A stretch of 64,000 nt of DNA, from assembly GCA_030867875.1 (NCBI GenBank), contig JAOWCC010000271.1, forward strand, positions 496,001-560,000. Reading direction: 5' to 3'. Position 1 is the stretch's first letter; every line of letters starts with the position of its first letter. A program made the translations under genes and the position numbers. The notes under the pieces are model-generated. The model was not told the origin of the DNA. It made no database searches and saw only the letters and a list, made by a program, of their open reading frames with translations. Of the stretch, positions 26,701-35,700 are shown in pieces. The stretch comes from Actinernus sp. WN-2022. Lineage: Eukaryota > Cnidaria > Anthozoa > Actiniaria > Actinernidae.

Positions 26701-29700
26701 CCCGAAACAACTAAGACGATAAAACAATTTTTTTTTTATTATAATATTTTTTGTTAATTAAATTATGAACCGCTGTGCACTCGTGTTCACTCGTTTCCTG
26801 CCTCATGTGGAGTTTTAGATTAGATGATCATAGCATTTGGATCCTAGTATTTTTGGACTACCTGTGTTATCCTAGGGTAGCCTGGCTTACTTGAAGTCGC
26901 TCGTGTTCTGACTCGTGGAGTTTTATATGAGATCGACTGTCTGTGCATACTTTCGCATGTAATTGTGCGTTGTAATGTGCCAAACACGCAGGCATATGAG
27001 ATCATCCGCGTTACAAAAGATACGCCGGAGTTCAAGCTGCGTGCAGCTTCTTGTTAATATTTTTTTTGTTCTATCGACGACAGAAGTTGATCAGTTCAGA
27101 CCTTAGCCGCTAACCATGTGGGTCGGAGACGCTGTGATCGAGCGATAAAGCAGGAAGCATGCGCATTAAACGTTATAGATTTATTTAACGCTGTTTGTAT
27201 CGCATAATATCATCACCGTTTAATTATCACTGTGGGAATATGAAATGAGCAACGCGTGAGACTTCGAGGCACTATCGGTACTTTTTAACTACTTTCTTAC
27301 CTTATGATTCTTGTAAAGGAACTGTTATTGACCCACAAATACATGAACAACGTAATACATTCGATCTGCGCTGTCTGGAGAGATCTGATGCACATTTAAA
27401 AACGTAAGCGAAATACAATCTCGGGTTGAGTGTATACAAACACGTTTGGATATAAACGGGTATCCGCCGATTATAATCAAAGGTTAGATTTCGTCAGGCA
27501 CGCTCAGATAAGAAAGTTCGAAGCTCTCAGACTAGGCGAGACGAGGAGTATCGATTTCTATGAGTCATTGTCAGAAATCTATTCCTAAACCGATGTTGAA
27601 AGTTTGGTCAGGTCTTGTTCAAGTTCAACCACACAGCTAAGGCATGTTTTACGACAGAATAACCAGTAGTTCTACTGGATATTATACATGTCTGCTAATA
27701 TGGGGAAAACTGGGGGGGGGGGGGGGGGGTCAACTTTGACGACAGAAACCCTCATTGAGCCAAGCGGAATATTTACATGATCCGGTAAGATTCTTACAAA
27801 TCTTAGTTAAGCAGATGTTTTCAGTGTATACCAACTGAAATGCTGTACTCGTTTTCTGGTTGAAGAAATAAACTAAAGGGGACCTATTTGAAGAAGTATA
27901 TTGACTTACATTGTGTTGTTGATTTTTACCCAATTGTAGTTAAATAACTGGCATGATTTACATCGATAGAGTATTTCGTCTTACCTTATAACATATAAGC
28001 ATAAATTATTGCGGAACTTGAGAACATAATTATTGAAATTACTTGAAAATACAAGAGTGCTTGTAGTCAGAGCGTAGTAAATGGAGCGAATGTAATCGGG
28101 AACGAACAACCGAAACAAACACTAGCTGGAAACCCAGTACTGTATTAAATTTGTAAACTCGAATATCCAGAACGGTATTTCAGAAAGTCGTTTCAGGCTT
28201 CGTAAATGTTCCAGACAAGATATATATTCTTGTGGGCCTTCCTGACACGTATTTCCCCACTGTACTTTTAATAGCTTTGCTGTTTTCAGAAACTCGTCCT
28301 AAATATCGTCCTAAATTATCCGATCCCACCTATAATTTGATTCATGGGCTCGGATAATCTGCTAGAAATTACGTCTATATATATATATATATTCTTTCAG
28401 GAAACTAATAACCAATCAAAAGAATTAGTATAAAGTTGGACTAAAAGCTAGCTAGCACCGCCATAGACTGGAACGAGACTGGTGAAAGGTCATCCGCTCG
28501 CATAGTGAAAGCCTAATAGAAAACTTATTAATTTGCCAGGTCACGCAAAGTAACTGGAAGACGGAAGTCAGTCTCGCCTTGCATTCACACATTTTGTCGT
28601 TAGTTCACGTTCGTCGGGACAAATAGATAAAAAAAAACTAATTCAGCTTTCGAACAATGTCAAAGTTGATTTGAAAAAAACCCGGTCCGAATTAAAAGGG
28701 GAACTGAACTCTAAAATCAACCCAACGTCAAAAGACATAATTAAGTTCTGCTATTTTATTGTTCTGTGTTGCGCGTCTTTGAAGAAAAAAAGAGTTTTCA
28801 TGTTCGAATGTCCGCTGATAAATCTAGTTGTAGTTAGACGGAAAATACATAGAGCATAGTACCGTACCGGTCACCGTACTGCATTGATAACAATAGGACA
28901 ACACAACTAAGTTTATTATTTTATTATTATCATGATAATGGCGTTCCCCTAGGATAACACAGATAGCCTGACAATACAAAGACGGTACACACTGATACCA
29001 CAGATATCCCGAAACAACTAAGCCGATAACACAATTTTTATTATTTTATTATTATGCTTTTCTGTCAATTAAATCATGAAGCGCTGGTGCACTCATGTTC
29101 ACTCGTGTTCTGGCTCGTGTGGAGTTATATTTCAGATCCTACTAGTATTTGGATCCTAGTATTTGTGGGCTACCTGTGTAATCCTGGGTACCCTGGCTTA
29201 TTACGTGACGGTTGCTCGTGTTTATTCGTGTTCTACTTGCGTGCACTCGTGTTCTACTTGTGTTGTTCACAACGTCTAAACAAACATGTATCCTAAAGAT
29301 ATAAGTTCTGCTATTATATTTGTCTGTGTTGCGCGTCTGAAGAGAAAATTAGTTTTCAAGTTCGATTCTCCGCTGATCAATTTAGATTGTGTGGCGGCTC
29401 AATTCAAAGCAAATTTTCCCATATCGACCTCCAACACAAAGAAAACACAATGGTTCGCAATTAGGAGCCGTTAGTCCAGTAAAAAATAGACTTGAGCCGT
29501 CTGAGCGGACGCTGTGAGAAAGGTTTCAGATTTTCTCTTCATAGACGTGTAACAGAGAAAAAATAAACAGCACAATTTATATATTTCGAATACATCTTTG
29601 CATAGACATTGAGTTGATTTTAGGCTTTAGTTCTCATTTAAGGCGCGTGCAGCTTCTCGTTACTCTGGCGCTGCTTCGTGATGCGACTGTGCGTGCATAC

Positions 29701-32700
29701 TTTCGCATCGTCCAATCCAATTTGTCTTGAGTGATTGTACATGTGTACTATAAACAGTGATCTGGCTATGTGCATACTAATAACGATGTGAATGCAGGTA
29801 GCCCGAAAATACCTTACTGAAAACACAGGTAACCCGACACAACTGAGCCAAGCTTAGGATAATACTGGTAACCCGAAAATACAAAAAGCGGGTACCCCAC
29901 TGATAACACAGGTAACCCGAAACAAGTAAGACGAGAAAACAATTAATTTTTTTTTTATTATTACAGTGGAACCTCGATATAACGATACCCGATGTAACGA
30001 TAATCCCGATTTAACGATCAACATTTTTCAGCCCGGCAAACGTTACAGTAAATGTATGTGACATTCACCCGATTTAACGATATCGGATATAACGATATTC
30101 TCGATATAACGATCATAATCTAGCGGCCCAAACGTGAAAATGAACTCGATATAAAATGGAATGCCAAGCATTTCAACGGATGTGATACTGTATTCACTTA
30201 AAGTCAAAGTCCATTACCGTCATATGATGGTCAGAAAGATGATACAATATATCGACGAGGGCAAGCCCGTCAAAGCGATAGATTTGAAAGATGCTGTCTT
30301 CATGGTAGCCAAAGCGTGGGAGAACGTGAGCCTGACAACCATCAAGAACTGTTGGAAAAAGGCGGGTTTTCCAGGTGACGTGTCAGAGCCCACTGATGAT
30401 CCTTTTGAATCAGATGATGAAGACGAAGGAACCGCGGAAGAACGAGGTTTATGGGAAAGGGTTCTCCAACAACATCCCTCATTGGGGGAAGTACCATTCA
30501 GCCATTTCGCAACAGTAGATCAGTATCTTAACACCGTATACCGGCCAACTGAAGCTGATGCGACCAGAGAAGCTCTAGAGGCAGTTCAACAAAAGGATGG
30601 CGACGAAGTAGAAAAATCAGATTCAGACGACGATTGTGTAGAACTAGAGCCAACGCCTCTAACTCCCCTCGAAGCCAATGAAGCGGTGCAGGCTTTGCGC
30701 AATTTCGTTATGACATTTAACGAATCAGGAGCAAGGAAAAGAGAATTTCTGCGCGCTCTCTCTACAATGGAGGACACCTTTGTAAGAGTTCGATGCAACG
30801 GACAGAGGCAGTCAAACCTTGATGAGTACTTCAAGTGAGAAAATGAACTCGAATTTGTCTGATTCTATATTTTTTTAGTTTTGTTGCGCATTAAACCGCC
30901 CTAGAACAAATGTACGAGGCCGTAATTTGCAGAACGTTTATCGAATACATAATGAAACACTTGTACAGACAGTCAGTACTACTGTAGTAAGTACATTAAC
31001 AAATTGTATGGAAGTTGTTAGAATTGAACAAAATACAATACGGACACTACTCCCGATATAACGATATTTTTTTAGTTTTTCCTGCATTATCGTTAAATCG
31101 AGACTTCGTTTATAACGATAATTCGATATAACGATACGATTTGGCCGGTCCCTTGGTGTATCGTTATATCGAGGTTCCACTGTATTATTATAATGTTTTG
31201 ATAATTATTAACCGCTGTGCACTCATGTGGAGTTTTAGATCAGATCATCATAGTATTTGGATCCTAGTAGTTTTTAGCTTGCTGTGTTATACTAGGGTGC
31301 CCTAGCTTACTTGAAGTCGCTCGTCTTCACTAGTGTTCCGACACATGTGGGTTTTAGGTCAGATCGACAGCTGTGCGTGTGTACTTTTGCATCTGATTGT
31401 GCGTTCATAAAGTGCCAAACACGCAGGTGAATGGGTAAACTAAGAACAGTTAACCCGAAACAACTAAGATGATAACACAATTTTTATTATCGATTTTTTT
31501 ACTATAATTTTTTGTTAATTAAATTATGATTCGCTAGTGCACTCGGGTTCTGACTCGTGGAGTTTTAGATCATGCAGTTCGTCAGCATTTGTATCCTAGT
31601 ATTTTTGGGCTATCTGTGCATGTTATCTAAGAGTATCCTGGCTTACTTAACCTCGCTTGTGTTCACTCATGTGCTACTTGTGTTTGTGTTGTACTTGTGT
31701 TTACTCGAGTTCTAATGAACTCGTGAAGTTTTAGATCAGATCTACTGTCTCTGCCTACTTTCACATCTAATTGTGCGTTCGTAATGTGCCAAACACGCAC
31801 TGAGGTGTATGAGAGCATCCGCGTTGCAAATGATACGCCGGAGTTCAAGCTGCGTGCAGCTTCTTGTTATCTAAAATGGAGATAGAACTTTGTGCCGAAA
31901 TAGCAATATCACTGACCTTTCTGATTTGGGTGTAAGCCTTTAGAGTTTAGGAAGGAATCATCTGTATTATTGTGATTGACGATGGACCAGTTGCGTGATT
32001 TACGAAACGCATGTAGCGACTTATTAAAGGAGCAGTGTCACGATTCCTATTGGTTGTTATAGACAATGGCAAAATCACGCACCACTGCAAATTTCCCTTT
32101 CCATTGAAATAAATAAAATGCTGCTTTATAAAAATATTACATCAAACCTAACCATATAATACTGAAGTGTAGTTTTAAAGCAATTTCGGCTCGAGATATC
32201 GTGCAAATACGCCGATGCAAGCGGATTACTCACCGACTTCTACTTCTGTCACGTCTTTTGATTTCTTGTCCGCCTGACACATTTTCAAAACTTTGGGCAT
32301 GAATACTAATCGTGACACTGCTCCTTTAACTTCTTGAGCCTTAGTGTTCAATTCAATGCAATCTGTTCGGATATAGCGATATGAACTTCTGGTAATTCAT
32401 GCTCGATCACAGAACATAAGTCAACTAGACTATTAGCGATTGAGTGCAAACCATCTATAGATCCTTTGCATGTGACGTCATCAAAATCTAAACTATGATA
32501 TAAATGAAGCTGTTCAAAAATTATCATATTTGTGATTGAATGAATACTCAATCAAATTTAGCAGTGTGATTTTACGTAGTTTAAAACACGAACAGCAGTG
32601 TTTCAAACGGCTTCAAAAACGCTTTGAGAATGCAATGAAAGAAAGACGCACATCTCAAGGGAATGGTTACTTAATGAACCATTGAACCTTTGTATTCAAA

Positions 32701-35700
32701 ACGCCATGCAAAATATTTGAGTAATCACCGTCTGCAATTACGAACATCTCAAGGGATGACTTGAAGAAATTACCATACTATGTTGCTTGAAGTGGCGTTT
32801 CGCAATGCAAGAACAACCTGCACTTGAAGGATTTGGTGTCGTGGTTTACCTCGATAAAGTTCAAGACTTGGAAAGCGATGTCGGTGACTGACATGACAGC
32901 AGACTCTAAATTTTTGACTCCGGCACAAAATATGTAAGTTTAATGCACGTTTTTATAATTTTACGGCTTTGAGTTTGGTTTAATAATTGGAACTAAACAG
33001 TGGCTCGGTAAACAAGTTGGATACCTTCATTTAAAAAATATTATATGTGTATCTCGGTAGTCTGCTGATATTAGTAAATCTAGTGCAAAATTTATTATCT
33101 AGGTACCTTATGTTCCGTGTACTTTTTGCTATCTTGGGTCTTTATCAGTGAATTCTTAATTAGGATGAAACTTTATATAAAACTTCATGTTTATTAGTAT
33201 TCTTTATATAAAACGTTCATCCTAATTAGCAATTCAATGAGAAAGCTGAAACATCAATTGCTGGTTTGCACGTGACGTCATAGCCGCCATGTCGGTGTAC
33301 CTTTACAATAGATTCTTCGTTAGCTTCTTTTGTTAGGTACACCAACATGGCCGCCATGCCCTTTGAATCTCTGGGGATTGAGTGAAAACCAGCAATAGAA
33401 AACATTATCTCAATCATTAACCCAGTTTCCCCCTGGGACAGAATTCAAATCCCTCCGCAGGCCTTCTAGAATGATGAGATTTTATCAGGTATAAAGGGGC
33501 ATGCACGTGACTGATTTGCTTCATCTGATTGGACAAAATGCTCATTAATTATTCATGAGTTTTTGAATAATTAAGAACCTGAATTAATTGTTTGTATAGC
33601 TTGATAAGCAATTTACTATTCTATTTGGCAGGCATCTGTTTCTATTGCTGTTTATAGCCCTGGTCGAGCATTCGCGCTATCCCGGGGTGCACGGTGCCAG
33701 AAGATGGAAGAAATAAAAGCGAGAGAAGAAATATATGAGCCTCTGGTTATCTTATCATGTATGCACACATGAATTGCTACCATTTTTTCTCTGTAAATAC
33801 TATGTAAGAAATAGGGTAAATAAAGTTGTTGTAAATTCTCACAACTAGCTCAAGCGTGCGCTCAACTGTCTCTGTTTCTATAGTTAGAAACACGGCTTAC
33901 AGCCAATCAGATCGTGTGTACTATTGAAACTATTTTATAATATAATATAGATACGATAGTACGCACGCTCTGATTGGCTAAAATGCCATGTTTTATCTGA
34001 CATGGTTTGTCGTGCTTTATAGTTTTCAACTGGCGGTTTCTTTCATCGCGCGCGTAAATCTATATTATAAAACTTCGGTTTGTGCTTTAACATTTCTCTC
34101 CTGTTCTCAAATGCCCATTGTGTTTTATGATAGTATAAAACATGGCTAAGGCTTCTTTATTTGTTAAACAATCATCAGTTTCTCGGCGTTCGTTCATTAG
34201 CTGATCCATCTTCTGTGATGCTAACTCAGTAATGTCATTTGATACAGGCGTTTAGCGTAGCCGAGCGTGATCTGGGTATTGCACCTTTACTGGATATCAG
34301 AGATGTAGTAGATGAAGAGATCCCAGATGACCGTGCTATCATTACCTACGTCTCTCTATTCTATCAGCACTTTAAGGACCAAGTCTTTCAAGGTAAAGAG
34401 TCCACCATGGTCATACATCCACAGGTAGCCCAAGCTAGAGTGGCTTTACATAACCATCAGTGAAACAAACAAATAGCCAGTCGAAGAGAAACAAAAAACA
34501 ATGGAATTAAGGTGGCCCGCGGCTATTTATTTTGGCAACGGGGGTCTTTTTAAATTGCGTTTTTGAACAGCTAAACATTATCCGATTTCCGAGATATTTT
34601 GAACTTTTAATAAAGAATCCTCGAATGTTATAAAAAGTACAATTAGAAAGTGATTAACAGAGAATTGCTGAAGATATAAGCGATTTTCGAAAACGCTGTT
34701 TTGTAGGAAAGAGCGTATATTTCAAAACCCAAAAGATGGATTTGTTCCATTTTACTTTCAACGAGTGCCCAACCTCCAAGGTCTGTGACAGGCAAGTTTC
34801 AGGTTAATCGGCACCATACAAGTTTCTCAGCAAACGGCTGATCAATTTTAACCTTAAAATGTTATGCTCAGGCATCTGGTTCAACTGCCGGAGAAATATT
34901 ACAGTAATAATTAAATCGTACATACCATATGGAAGTTCAATACCACTTGAAACTTCTGTGCCAAAGTCAAGAAGATCGGAAAACTGCAACTAACGTTATG
35001 CGGCGAACGAGGTAATACAGGTTATTGCTGAATATTTGCGAAATACGAGAAATTTGTATTCTTTCGGCATAAAAAAAAATCACTAGTTTGTTTTTCTTAA
35101 GTTTCTAATATGACTTACAGTAGCATATTTTAAAGTACCTTACCTAGTTTCAGCGCGCTTTGACCATACGCTTTTGAGAAATAAAGGCTGTAAACTTCAG
35201 CTTGTGTGAGACTTCTAAAATCTAAATGCTTGGAAAACCCCTCATGTTAGCTAATTTATTCAATGAGTTTGTTTTGAATTTCCGCACGGGTTCTGCCACT
35301 TGGGAATCGCGAGGCAAGGAATAATTAAAATTATTGTTGAAATTAAAATTAGGATTACATTGTAATTCATGCGACTGTGTGCAGTAACCCATGCAAGTGT
35401 GACAACTAACACGCAAATCCTAGCTAAAATAGTGTTCGTTTTAAATAAGGGACAGTTATTCAAAATAAAAGTTAAAAAAGATCCGTACCGTCGAGAAAAA
35501 AATGAATAAAAAGCAGTATTATGCTTTTGATACCGGCTCTGATACTCCTTGGCACCAAAACATTAGGCTCAGCCTGGACTATTATTACAAACTTGCAAAA
35601 TTAATCCTCATTTTAATTTCAACATTAATTTTAATTATTCCTTGCCTCGCGATTCCCAAGTGGCAGAACCCTTGCGGAAATTCAAAACAAACCCATTGAA

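Larger units (their letters stand above)
29780..31860. repeat. Second cluster of ACAGGTAACCCGAAA elements
   Basis: Copies lie at about 29780-29890, at 29895-31290 (split by the Tigger element at 29964-31182) and at 31440-31640. The split copy shows that the Tigger element arrived later. Confidence 0.65.
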
